A model generated the notes under the pieces. The model did not search any database. It was not told where the DNA came from and saw nothing but the letters and a program-made list of their open reading frames with translations. A stretch of 64,000 bases of DNA, taken from CAVVST01 sp963750995 (lineage in GTDB: Bacteria; Acidobacteriota; Vicinamibacteria; Vicinamibacterales; UBA2999). The stretch spans positions 1,116,001-1,180,000 of the forward strand of contig CAVVST010000005.1 of NCBI GenBank assembly GCA_963750995.1, in the 5' to 3' direction. A program made the position numbers and the translations under genes. Shown here piece by piece: positions 44,624 through 53,349 of the stretch (position 1 is the stretch's first letter; each line of letters opens with the position of its first letter).

Positions 44624-46394
44624 TCATCTCACGAACGCAAACGGCATCAGCGCCAGCGGCTCGCCGCGCCGGAAGATTCGCACCGGCGCGGTGAGCGCGG
44701 CCATCGCCCGCCCCTCCGCCCCGCCCAGTACCCGACCACAGATCTCGCCCCGGACGACGAGCCGAACTGCTCCGCGATCGCTTCGAAGAGCGTGCGGCGA
44801 GGCGGGGATACGTGACCAGCTCCACCTCCTCGTCGGCCGGAATCCCGGCGCGCGCTTTCGCGATCGCCACTGCGCGGTCGAGCCCGCCGAGCTCGTCGAC
44901 CAGGCCATGTTCGCGCGCCTGCCGCCCGGTCCAGACGCGGCCCTGCGCGACGGCGTGGATCTGCTCGCGCGTCGAGTGCCGTGATTCGGCGGCCTTCTGA
45001 ACGAAGCCGTCGTAGAACGACTCCATGTACGCCTGCAGCCTGGCGCGCTGTTCCGGTGTGAATGGCTCGAACGGCGACGACAGCGTCGCGTTCCGGCCCG
45101 ACTGCACCGTTCCGACGTTGACGCCGATTTTCTCGAGCGTGTCGCCGATCACGACTTTCCCGCCGAAGATGCCGATCGAGCCGGTCAGCGTGCCGGGCTG
45201 CGCCACTATCACCTGAGCCGGCATGGAGATGTAATACCCGCCGGACGCCGCCAGGTCCGACATCGACGCAATCAGCGGCCGCGACGGGTTCTGATCGCGG
45301 GTAATCGCCAGCTCACGCCAGATCACGTCCGAGGCCACTGCGGATCCGCCGGGACTGTCGACCCGCAGCACGATCGCCTTGATCGAATCGTCGTCCCTGA
45401 TGCGTTCGAGCTGCTCGACCATCGTGTCGGAGCCGACGACGGCGCCGTTGACGGTATCCAGGGTGCTGCGGCCGGAGGCGATCACGCCCGACGCGTACAG
45501 CACGGCGATGCGTGATCCCGGCCTGCCGCCGAGCGAGCGTGCTGTGACCTGGCGGTAGTCCTGTTCCTCGACTCGCTCGCGCGATTCGTCGTCCCGCTTG
45601 AGTGCCGCCACCCGATCGTCCAGCTGATCGAGATAGGCGAGGTCGTCCACGAGTCCCGCCTGTCGCGCAGCCTCCGGCGTGAACGGACCTTCGTCGAGCA
45701 GCCGCCGCACTTCGTCGGGGGTCTTCTTCCGGGCTTCGGCGATGCCGCGCACCAGCTGCTCATACAGGTCGCGATTGAGCGACTCGGTCATCTCGCGGTG
45801 CTCGGGGGTGAAGTCCTTCTCGGTGAACTGGTTCACCGCCGTCTTGTACGCGCCGACGTGCACGAAATCGGGATACGCCCCGAGCTTGTCGAGCGCGCCG
45901 CGAAGGAAAAGTTCGTACGACGCGATGCCTGTGAGGTCGAGCGGGCTCGACGGCAACAGGAAGACGCGGTCCGCCGCGCTCGCAAGGTAGTACTCGCGGT
46001 CGCCGCCGTATTCCAGGAACGCGACGACCGATTTTCCGGATCGGCGGAAGTCCACGACGGCATCGCGGAGTTCCTGCACCTTGGCCCAGAACGGCAGTTC
46101 GAGTGTCGCCGGCAGCAGCAGCACCGACGTGATACGCGGGTCGCGCTTCGCCTTCTGGAGGCTCTCGATCAGCCCGCGTACTGTGGCCGCATCGCCGCTG
46201 AGCACCTGGCCCACCACGTCGTCCGGCAGCACTTCGAGCAGCTCGCCGCCAGGACGCACGACGAGCACGGACTCGCCGGGGATCGCCGGCCCGCGCGAGG
46301 CGGCCAGGTAGGCGGCGAAGAGCAAGACCATCGACAACACGGTCCCCACGCCAACCAGGGTAAAGAAGACAGCAAAGCCGCGGCGTAACGTCAC
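44624..46394 (-). CDS. sppA: Signal peptide peptidase SppA (long form), two C-terminal frame breaks
   Basis: About 590 residues. An N-terminal membrane helix (VGVGTVLSMVLLFAAYLA) precedes two tandem S49 domains, as in the E. coli 67K type. The catalytic Lys lies in GAYKTAVNQF in the first half, and the nucleophile Ser in MSDLAASGGYYIS in the second. The main frame loses homology after VELVTYP. One missing base near 44806 restores RRTLFEAIAEQFGSSSGA. A second break near 44733 restores VLGGAEGRAMAAL and RRGEPLALMPFAFVR, stopping at 44624. It degrades leftover signal peptides in the inner membrane. Confidence 0.88.
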
Positions 46395-46403
46395 AACAGC
46401 CTC

Positions 46404-46492
46404 CTAATCGTCGAATTGACGAGTCTACGGATTGACGAATTGCAGATCCGATCGTTCGATCCGTAAATTCGTGAATTCATCGATTTGAATAG
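46404..46492. repeat. AATTGACGAATT-word quasi-palindrome in divergent promoter region
   Basis: GTCGAATTGACGAGTC, GGATTGACGAATTGC and GATCCGATCGTTCGATCC at the centre are followed by GTAAATTCGTGAATTC. Words ACGAATT, GTAAATTCGT and GGATTGACG are shared with the mreB-mreC spacer, so these two are related in sequence as well as in form. It lies between the divergent sppA and FKBP genes. Confidence 0.65.
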
Positions 46493-46559
46493 CCTACACG
46501 CGGACGTGTGGCACGCGTGCATGGGCCGGAGGAACCGCAATGCCACGTATAATCCCGCC

Positions 46560-46979
46560 ATGCGTTTGTTTTTTGCCCTTCTCTCGCTGATGCTCGTGGC
46601 GGCCTGTGGCGGCGACACGGAAAGGACCAACGTGACCGAACTCATCAAGCAGGACGGCCGGGTGGGGACCGGCGCGGAAGCCGTTGCCGGGCGGAGCGTC
46701 ACGGTGCACTACACGGGCTGGCTCTACGATCCGACGCGCGCCGACCACAAGGGAGCCAAGTTCGACAGCTCGCGCGATCGCAACGAGCCGTTCTCGTTCG
46801 ACCTTGGCTCCGGCCAGGTCATCACCGGCTGGGATCAGGGCGTGGCCGGCATGAAGGTCGGCGGCCAGCGGATGCTGACGATTCCGCCGGATATGGGCTA
46901 TGGCGCGCGCGGCGCGGGCGGCGTCATTCCCCCCAACGCCACGCTGCTGTTCGACGTCGAGCTGCTCGACGTGAAATAG
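46560..46979 (+). CDS. FKBP-type peptidyl-prolyl isomerase lipoprotein
   Basis: 139 residues from ATG 46560. The signal FFALLSLMLVAAC has a lipobox LVAAC, so it is membrane-attached. The FKBP fold is complete: VTVHYTGWLYD, KFDSSRDRNEPFSFDLGSGQ, VITGWDQGVAGMKVGG, RMLTIPPDMGYG and GGVIPPNATLLFDVELL. Active-site aromatic and Asp residues are present. An upstream in-frame ATG (46485) lies in the repeat spacer and would spoil the signal peptide. It is probably a periplasmic folding helper beside SppA and the PpiD-like protein. Confidence 0.93.
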   Translation: MRLFFALLSLMLVAACGGDTERTNVTELIKQDGRVGTGAEAVAGRSVTVHYTGWLYDPTRADHKGAKFDSSRDRNEPFSFDLGSGQVITGWDQGVAGMKVGGQRMLTIPPDMGYGARGAGGVIPPNATLLFDVELLDVK

Positions 46980-47008
46980 AGTTCCGGAGAGGCAGTAGAC
47001 CAGACCGG

Positions 47009-47587
47009 TCAGTAGAACCAATCGACGATGACGTCGCGGGTGCCTTGCACCACGGGGCGGACTTCATGCAGCCAGGCAGCGTCAAACGCGACCAGCATCC
47101 CCGCTAGCGGCAGAACCCGGAGCGGAGTATCACCTCGATCCCCGGACACGTCGGGATAGATCACCAGTTCGCCTCCGACGAAATCGCCGCGTCGGAGATC
47201 GTCCCGGGCCGAGTTCAGGAACACGACGACCGCGAGGCGGCGTTCAGCGGCGGCCGGCCACTCGCCATCGTCGCCCCGGTCACGATGGAGTCGATAAAAA
47301 CCGCCGTCGGAGTACCGAATAAATCCGGCGCCCTCGCGGTCGTGCAGCGGGATCCCGCATCGGGCTGACACCTCGTCGCGAACCGCGTCGAGCCGCTGTT
47401 CCACGGCGGCCAATGTGCAGAAATCCACGTCGATGCTGGTGGCGCGGCGGGCTTCCTCGTTGAGGACAATGCCAGACTCGAGGATTTCAGCCGTCTCGAC
47501 GAGTCCCCGGTCCATGGCGGTTCGGACCTCCCGGCAGGTGGCCGCGTCGAGAAATTCGGGGATGAGTATCGGTTCCCGAAGGTTCAT
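47009..47587 (-). CDS. 2-oxoglutarate/Fe(II)-dependent oxygenase (prolyl-hydroxylase type)
   Basis: 192 residues. The iron triad is visible: His and Asp in GGFYRLHRDRGD, distal His in AAWLHEVRPV, and the 2OG-binding Arg in QGTRDVIVDWFY. The region between, LAVVVFLNSARDDLRRGDF and GGELVIYP, is typical of the P4Hc/PKHD branch. The target residue is unknown. It stands alone on the minus strand, upstream of the polysaccharide locus. Confidence 0.88.
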   Translation of the reverse strand: MNLREPILIPEFLDAATCREVRTAMDRGLVETAEILESGIVLNEEARRATSIDVDFCTLAAVEQRLDAVRDEVSARCGIPLHDREGAGFIRYSDGGFYRLHRDRGDDGEWPAAAERRLAVVVFLNSARDDLRRGDFVGGELVIYPDVSGDRGDTPLRVLPLAGMLVAFDAAWLHEVRPVVQGTRDVIVDWFY

Positions 47588-47679
47588 GCCGATACTCTAT
47601 GGTGAGCAGGGTGGACGCGATTACAGTTTCGTGATTCTAGCCAGATTTGTTCGGGAAAAGTGCTGAGAAGACCTTCTTA

Positions 47680-50073
47680 ATGCCTACGCAGTTTCCTTCA
47701 CAACCTCCGTATGACCAGCCGAACCACCAGGCTGATCCGATGGCCGTCGACTCGTCCCCGGACAACACCGGCGCTGGCTACGGCTACGGCCCGGGCTACG
47801 GGGCCGCCACGTCCGGCGACTCCGAGCTGAGCCTCGTTCATTACCTGCAGATCATCTACCGGCGCCGGTACGCCGCACTCAGCACCTTTTTCATTATTTT
47901 TCTCGGCGTCACGCTCTACACGGTCAGCGCCACGCGGATCTACGAGGCGAGCGCGCGCATCCTGATCGAGCGCAACACCCCGAACGTGGTCTCGTTCCAG
48001 GAAGTGCTCGACCAGAGCGCGCAGACCGACGACTACTACGAAACGCAGTACGCCATCCTGCGGGGCCGCGGCCTCGCGCGCCGCACGATTGAATCGCTGA
48101 AGCTGTGGGATCACCCGCTGTTCAACCAGCAGCCGGGCTTTTCGATTCGCGGCCTGATGATGACGCCGTTCAACGCGATGACGCGCTGGTTCGAGCCGCC
48201 GCGGCCGATCGAAGCGCCGGACGCGGAGGAGACCGCCGCACAATCGCGCGTCATCGATCGGTTCCTCACCAACCTGAACGTCGAAGCCGTCCGCTACAGC
48301 CGGCTGGTGGATGTGACCTATCGTTTGTCGGACCCGGTGCTGGCGGCGAGGATCGCGAACGCCATCGGCGAGGCCTACATCCGGCAGAACGTCGAGTTCA
48401 CCTCCACGACCACCAAGGAGGCGTCGACCTTCCTGACGCAGCAGCTCGGGGAACAGCGGGAAAAGCTCGAAGCAAGCGAGCAGGCGCTTCAGGCATATCG
48501 TGAGCGCACCGACTCGGTCTCACTCGAAGAACGGCAGAACGTCGTCGTCCAGCGGCTTGCCGACCTGAACGCGGCGGTGACGCGCGCCAACACAACGCGC
48601 ATCCAGAAAGAGTCCGCTTACAACCAGGTGAAGGCGGCGCTGGAGAACCCCGCCGCGATCGACACGGTTCCGCTGATTCTCTCCAATCCATTCGTCCAGC
48701 AGCAGAAGACCGAGCTCGCGGCACTGCAGCGCCAGTGGGCGCAGCTGTCTGAGAAGCTGGGACCCAATCACCCCGACATGGTCAAGGTCGGCGTGGCGGT
48801 CCAGAACGCCGAGGCGCGGATCAAGGCGGAGGTGGCACAGATCGTCTCATCGATGCGCAGCGACTACGAAGCGGCGATGGCCGAGGAGCGGTCGCTAACG
48901 GCCACGCTGAATCGTCAGAAGGGCGAAGCGCAGGATCTGAACCGCACCGGGATCGAGTACGGCGTGCTGCAGCGGGACAACGACGCGAACCGCCAGATGT
49001 TCGAAGCGCTGCTCAAGCGCACGCAGGAAACCGGCATCTCCGAGGAGCTGAAGGCCGGGAACATCCGCGTGGTCGACCAGGCGGAGACGCCGCGCGGGCC
49101 GGTGTCGCCGAATACATTCAACAACCTGCTGATCGGGCTGCTCGGCGGCCTGGCGCTCGCCGTCGGCCTCGCGTTCGCGTTCGAGTACGGCGACGATCGC
49201 ATCAAGAACCCCGACGAGTTGAAGAAGAGCCTCGGCCTGCCCTTCCTCGGCATGGTGCCGGCGCTGTTCGACAAGACGATCACGACCCCGCTCATCACCG
49301 GCGGCGCGCCGAATCTCTTCGGCGAGAGTTTCCGGTCGATCCGGACAAACGTGCTGTTCTCGTCGGCCGACGAGGGGTCGCGCCTGGTCGTCGTGACCAG
49401 CTCGGCGCCCGGCGAAGGCAAGACGGCGGTCTCGACCAACCTCTCGCTGGCGCTGGCGCAGTCGGGCCACCGGGTGCTGCTGATTGACGCCGACATGCGG
49501 AAGCCGCGGGTGCACGAGGTCTTCGCGCGGGCGCTCTCGCCGGGACTGTCGAATTTCCTGGTGGGCGCGTCTCTTCCGTCCGAGGTGATCAACGAAACGC
49601 CGCAGGAGGGGCTGTGGGTGATGTCCGCCGGCACCTACCCGCCGAACCCGGCGGAGTTGATTGGCTCCAAAAAGTTCAAGGACCTCACGGTGTTCCTGCA
49701 GGAGTACTTCGACTGGGTCATCATCGACACGCCGCCGGTGATGGCTGTGACCGACGCGTCGATCGCGGCCAACCTCGCGCACGGCGTCCTGTTCGTCGTC
49801 GGCGCCGAGATGACGAGCAAGCGCGTGGCGCAGCGCGCGGTCGAACAGCTCGAGATGAGCCAGGCCAGGTTCCTCGGCGCGGTGCTGAACCGCGTCGATC
49901 TCGAGCACAACGCGTACTACTACTCGCGCTACTACCGTCCTGAGTACGGGGGCTACTACGGCTCGGGCAGCGCCGCGTCAATCGGCGGCGCTGGCAGTGA
50001 CGGCGGCGCGTTCATGGCGGCGAAAGCGACCCAATCGATCGATGCAAACGTGCGCACGCAAAGGCAGTTATGA
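47680..50073 (+). CDS. Wzc-like tyrosine autokinase / polysaccharide co-polymerase
   Basis: 797 residues from ATG 47680. A Gly/Tyr-rich start is followed by the Wzz domain with helix 1 (LSTFFIIFLGVTLYTVSATR), a long periplasmic coiled coil (ASTFLTQQLGEQREKLEASE) and helix 2 (NNLLIGLLGGLALAVGLAFA). The BY-kinase has Walker A SSAPGEGKTAV (Lys about 581), Walker A' LLIDADMRKPR and Walker B WVIIDTPPVM. A C-terminal Tyr cluster (AYYYSRYYRPEYGGYY) is the autophosphorylation tail. It controls chain length and export, and heads the exopolysaccharide genes that follow. Confidence 0.95.
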   Translation: MPTQFPSQPPYDQPNHQADPMAVDSSPDNTGAGYGYGPGYGAATSGDSELSLVHYLQIIYRRRYAALSTFFIIFLGVTLYTVSATRIYEASARILIERNTPNVVSFQEVLDQSAQTDDYYETQYAILRGRGLARRTIESLKLWDHPLFNQQPGFSIRGLMMTPFNAMTRWFEPPRPIEAPDAEETAAQSRVIDRFLTNLNVEAVRYSRLVDVTYRLSDPVLAARIANAIGEAYIRQNVEFTSTTTKEASTFLTQQLGEQREKLEASEQALQAYRERTDSVSLEERQNVVVQRLADLNAAVTRANTTRIQKESAYNQVKAALENPAAIDTVPLILSNPFVQQQKTELAALQRQWAQLSEKLGPNHPDMVKVGVAVQNAEARIKAEVAQIVSSMRSDYEAAMAEERSLTATLNRQKGEAQDLNRTGIEYGVLQRDNDANRQMFEALLKRTQETGISEELKAGNIRVVDQAETPRGPVSPNTFNNLLIGLLGGLALAVGLAFAFEYGDDRIKNPDELKKSLGLPFLGMVPALFDKTITTPLITGGAPNLFGESFRSIRTNVLFSSADEGSRLVVVTSSAPGEGKTAVSTNLSLALAQSGHRVLLIDADMRKPRVHEVFARALSPGLSNFLVGASLPSEVINETPQEGLWVMSAGTYPPNPAELIGSKKFKDLTVFLQEYFDWVIIDTPPVMAVTDASIAANLAHGVLFVVGAEMTSKRVAQRAVEQLEMSQARFLGAVLNRVDLEHNAYYYSRYYRPEYGGYYGSGSAASIGGAGSDGGAFMAAKATQSIDANVRTQRQL

Positions 50074-50125
50074 GGCAACCGATTTCTTGACCGTGTTGGC
50101 ACGGCCATTGGAGGCTCCGCTCACC

Positions 50126-50383
50126 ATGTCATTCATCGACAACGCTACTGAACTTCTCGATCGGACGGAGGCGTCGCTCAATTCGCTGATAGTGGATGCA
50201 CTGAAGGCGAAGGCTTATCGTGAGATCGCGGCGATCGCCGCACTGGCCGAGCAGGTGTCTGTCATCGAACCTGGCCGCTCGGGCCGCAGGCCCGCCGCCG
50301 CGCCCGAAATGGCCGCTGCCGGCGCAGCGCCGGCCGATGGAGCCAAGGGCGCGGAGCCGTTCTGGATGCGGCCCAAGGCCTAG
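50126..50383 (+). CDS. Small helical protein of unknown function
   Basis: 85 residues. The first 50 are predicted helical (SFIDNATELLDRTEASLNSL, AYREIAAIAALAEQV); the rest is Ala/Pro/Gly-rich, ending PFWMRPKA. No known family is recognised. Position between the kinase and a secreted protein suggests a place in the polysaccharide cluster. A GAGG sequence lies about 12 bases before the ATG. Confidence 0.55.
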   Translation: MSFIDNATELLDRTEASLNSLIVDALKAKAYREIAAIAALAEQVSVIEPGRSGRRPAAAPEMAAAGAAPADGAKGAEPFWMRPKA

Positions 50384-50479
50384 CCACACACGACTACTGC
50401 CTTCCCTTATCGCCGGGATCGCTTCGCGGATCGCGGCCTACTTGGTCATCGCTCACCGCATCGGTCACAGAGCGAAGCT

Positions 50480-51076
50480 GTGTCACATCTTCAGTCCCTG
50501 CGCGCAGGCGTCGGCATCCCGATCCTGATCGTCGGCCTGACGTCAGCCAGCTGCGGTACACCCCTCGGGGGCGGCCGCGTCGAACCGGTCTACGATGATG
50601 CGACCGGCCGGCTGCAGTTGTTGAAGTACGACGCCGACGGCGACGGCACGATCGACACCTGGAGCTACATGGACGGCGCGCGCGTCGTCCGCATTGAACT
50701 GGATCTCGATCAGAACAACGTGATCGACCGGTGGGAGTCCTACGGTCCGGACCAGGCGATCGAGAAGGTCGGGTCGTCACGCGCCGGCGACAACACGCCT
50801 GATTCGTGGGCGTTTTATGACACCGGCGGGACGATCACGAAGCTGGAGCTCTCGACACACCGGGACGGGACGGTCGACCGCGTCGAGTACTACGAAGCGG
50901 GTGCCCGCGTCCGCGCCGAGGAGGACACAAACGCCGACGGCCACGTCGACAAGTGGGAGGTGTACGAGGGGACGCGCCTTGCCGCCGTATCCCTTGATAC
51001 GCAGCAGCGAGGCAGGCCCGATCGGCGGGTGGTCTATGCACAGGATGGCACTGTGCGGCTCGAGCAGTTGCCGTAG
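50480..51076 (+). CDS. Secreted protein with DxDxDG calcium-binding-like repeats
   Basis: 198 residues from GTG 50480. A signal-like stretch (GVGIPILIVGLTSASC) ends at a Cys that could be a lipid site, though the lipobox is poor. The mature part has at least three EF-hand-like loops spaced about 30-100 residues apart: DADGDGTIDTW, DLDQNNVIDRW and DTNADGHVDKW. Each is followed by Trp and a short beta stretch. This resembles calcium-binding loops in surface or dockerin-like proteins. It may interact with polysaccharide; function unknown. Confidence 0.65.
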   Translation: MSHLQSLRAGVGIPILIVGLTSASCGTPLGGGRVEPVYDDATGRLQLLKYDADGDGTIDTWSYMDGARVVRIELDLDQNNVIDRWESYGPDQAIEKVGSSRAGDNTPDSWAFYDTGGTITKLELSTHRDGTVDRVEYYEAGARVRAEEDTNADGHVDKWEVYEGTRLAAVSLDTQQRGRPDRRVVYAQDGTVRLEQLP

Positions 51077-51187
51077 TCGGGCCGCGGCCCCCGCCTTGCA
51101 GCACAGACCGCCGGCCTATCCACTCTTTACGTCGGCTTTCGCTGCAGTAGAGTGAGGCTCGGGCCGAAACACAGACATCGAGGTCAC

Positions 51188-51745
51188 ATGCGTTACGTAG
51201 CTGGATTCATCGCGGTCGGCGTGCTTTCCGTGTCGTCGGCAGTGTCGTTGGCATCGGCACAGGCGGCGCCGGCAGCCGCTTCCGCTGCCCAGCCCCAGGC
51301 GGTGAACGGCAGCACGGTGCTGACCCTCCCGCAGGCACAGATCAGTGGCCGCGTGATCACGCCGAACGGGAATCCGCTGGCGACTGCGACGGTGCGGGCG
51401 CGCAACCTGATTAACGGCGAGGTCGGCGGCTCGACGTCAACCGCAGCGGCCGGTCAGTTCTCGATCAGCGTCACTCCTGGCAGCTACCTGCTGGAGGTCG
51501 TCGGTGCCGGCGGCCAGATCGTCGGCACGAGCCCGTTCATTGCGGCGACGGCGGGGACCGCGATCACCTCGGTTACCGTCACGGCCGCTGCCGGCGCCCT
51601 GGGCGCGGCGGCCACAAGCTCGGGGCTCGCCTCGACACTTTTCGGCAGCACGGCTGCGCGCGCCGTCACCTACGCGGCGGCTACGGCTGGGGTCGCCGGC
51701 GTCTCGATCGCGACTAACGTCGTCCCGGCCAGTCCCTCGCGGTAA
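51188..51745 (+). CDS. Secreted protein with carboxypeptidase-regulatory-like domain
   Basis: 185 residues from ATG 51188. The signal peptide FIAVGVLSVSSAVSLASAQ is followed by an Ig-like domain, ISGRVITPNGNPLATATVRAR and FSISVTPGSYLLEVVGAGG. The remainder is Ala/Thr-rich and hydrophobic (ITSVTVTAAAGALGAAATSS, VTYAAATAGVAGVSIATN), perhaps a membrane or barrel segment. Function unknown; probably a cell-surface part of the polysaccharide system. Confidence 0.65.
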   Translation: MRYVAGFIAVGVLSVSSAVSLASAQAAPAAASAAQPQAVNGSTVLTLPQAQISGRVITPNGNPLATATVRARNLINGEVGGSTSTAAAGQFSISVTPGSYLLEVVGAGGQIVGTSPFIAATAGTAITSVTVTAAAGALGAAATSSGLASTLFGSTAARAVTYAAATAGVAGVSIATNVVPASPSR

Positions 51746-51768
51746 ACCTGTACGAGCGCCGGAGCACC

Positions 51769-52998
51769 ATGATTTCGCCAAGGCGCCGATCGTGGCTGTC
51801 AACTGCTGTCGCAGCGGCCGTTCTCTCGACGGCTCCGGTCTTCGCGCAAACACCACCTCCTGATCCCGACGCCGAAGCCAACATCCGGTTCGGACCGCTA
51901 TCACTGAAATCGACGATCGCGCTGAACAACCTCGGCGTCGATTCGAACGTCTTCAACGAAGCGGACGCCGATCAGCCGGAGAGCGACTTCACGATGACGT
52001 TCTCGCCGAACACCGACGTCTGGCTGCGGATGGGCCGGACATGGATCACGGGCGCGGTGCAAATTGACTGGGTTTACTACAACAAGTTCGCGTCCGAGCG
52101 CGCCGCCAATTCCGCCTTCCGGATTGGCGTCGATCGCACGTTCAATCGCGTCGCGGTGAAGACCAACGCGCGCCGGTTGAGCACGCGGGATCGTCCCGGC
52201 TATGAAATCGACGCGCGCGCGCAGCGATTCGAAACCCAGTACGACGGCGAGGCGACGGTTCAGGTGATGTCGAAGACAAGCGTCGGCGCCACGGTGTTCC
52301 GCCGGCAAACCGACTTCGATGAGGCGGCGACGTTCTCCGAGGCCAATCTCTCACGCGAGCTCGATCGCACGACCTCGGGGGCGGGGTTCGTGGTTCGCCA
52401 CGCCTTGACCCCATTGACGAGCGTGGCCGTCGACGCCACGCGCGAACAGGAGCGCTTCGTCACGTCGAAGTTCCGCGATTCAGATTCGATGAAGGCGGTG
52501 GGCAATGTCACGTTCCAGCCGGTGGCGCTGATCAGCGGCACCGCATCGGTAGGCGTTCGCCTGTTCGATCCGGTGCCCCAGGACGTACCGGCGTTCAACG
52601 GCGTCATCACCGCCCTGAACCTGTCGTACAGCCTGCTGGGCATCACCCGGCTCGGCGTCCAGGCGACACGCGACATCCGGTCCTCGTTCGAGTTCGACCA
52701 GCCGTATTACCTCGAAAGCGGTGTCACGGCGTCGGTGCAGCAGCAGGTGGTTGGGCCCTTCGACGTGCTCGGCCGGATCGGGACCCGGGGGCTCGCCTAC
52801 ACGGATCGCATCGGCGCCGCTGTCGCAGTGTCGAACCGCACCGACCGAGTCAACATGGTCGGCATCGGCGCCGGCTATCGCATGGGTATCGACAAAAGGC
52901 TGGGGTTCACGCTCGACCGCCAGCGCCGGAGGTCCACGATCCCGGGACGCACGTTTACAGGCCTGCGGTTCGGCCTCTCGTTGACCTATGAGACGTAA
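51769..52998 (+). CDS. Outer-membrane beta-barrel protein, EpsL-like
   Basis: 409 residues. The signal peptide ends APVFAQ. The body is alternating-strand sequence with many aromatic ends (WITGAVQIDWVYYNKF, RRLSTRDRPGYEIDA, RLGVQATRDIRSSFEFD) and ends LRFGLSLTYET. Barrels of this size often occur in exopolysaccharide operons, where they are proposed as export pores or surface anchors. The 3' end overlaps the next gene by 11 bases. The EpsL link is based on context and composition. Confidence 0.75.
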   Translation: MISPRRRSWLSTAVAAAVLSTAPVFAQTPPPDPDAEANIRFGPLSLKSTIALNNLGVDSNVFNEADADQPESDFTMTFSPNTDVWLRMGRTWITGAVQIDWVYYNKFASERAANSAFRIGVDRTFNRVAVKTNARRLSTRDRPGYEIDARAQRFETQYDGEATVQVMSKTSVGATVFRRQTDFDEAATFSEANLSRELDRTTSGAGFVVRHALTPLTSVAVDATREQERFVTSKFRDSDSMKAVGNVTFQPVALISGTASVGVRLFDPVPQDVPAFNGVITALNLSYSLLGITRLGVQATRDIRSSFEFDQPYYLESGVTASVQQQVVGPFDVLGRIGTRGLAYTDRIGAAVAVSNRTDRVNMVGIGAGYRMGIDKRLGFTLDRQRRRSTIPGRTFTGLRFGLSLTYET

Positions 52999-53347
52999 GT
53001 TCCTGCTCGGCCTGGCATTCGCGATCATCGCGCAGGTGGCTGCGGCCTTCGCCCAGGAGCCGGCAGCCGGCGCCAGCTACATCGTCGGCCCGCAGGACGT
53101 CCTCGTCATCACGTCCTACGACCAGGCCGACCTCACCGGCAAGTTCACGATCGAAACCGACGGGTCGTTCACGTATCCGCTGATCGGACGCGTGCGCACT
53201 GCAGGTCTGACGCTGCGCACGGTCGAGGAGATGCTGGAGAAACAGCTGGTGGCGGGTGGCTTTTTCAAGGATCCGCAGATCGACGCGAAGCTGGACGACT
53301 TCGTCGAACCGCGCGACACCATCGTCGTTCCCGAACGCTTTTTCTGA
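52988..53347 (+). CDS. Short Wza-like polysaccharide export protein (no SLBB domain)
   Basis: 119 residues. The signal peptide (FLLGLAFAIIAQVAAAFAQ) precedes the polysaccharide export (PES) domain: YIVGPQDVLVITSYDQADLTG, KFTIETDGSFTYPLIGRV. The protein then jumps to DPQIDAKLDDFVEPRDTIVV and ends PERFF. In family members of usual length one or two SLBB domains and about 80-150 residues precede that PERFF-like end. So this may be an internal deletion that kept the frame. No frame break is visible. Pore formation may depend on the barrel encoded upstream. Confidence 0.8.
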   Translation: MRRKFLLGLAFAIIAQVAAAFAQEPAAGASYIVGPQDVLVITSYDQADLTGKFTIETDGSFTYPLIGRVRTAGLTLRTVEEMLEKQLVAGGFFKDPQIDAKLDDFVEPRDTIVVPERFF

Positions 53348-53349
53348 GC

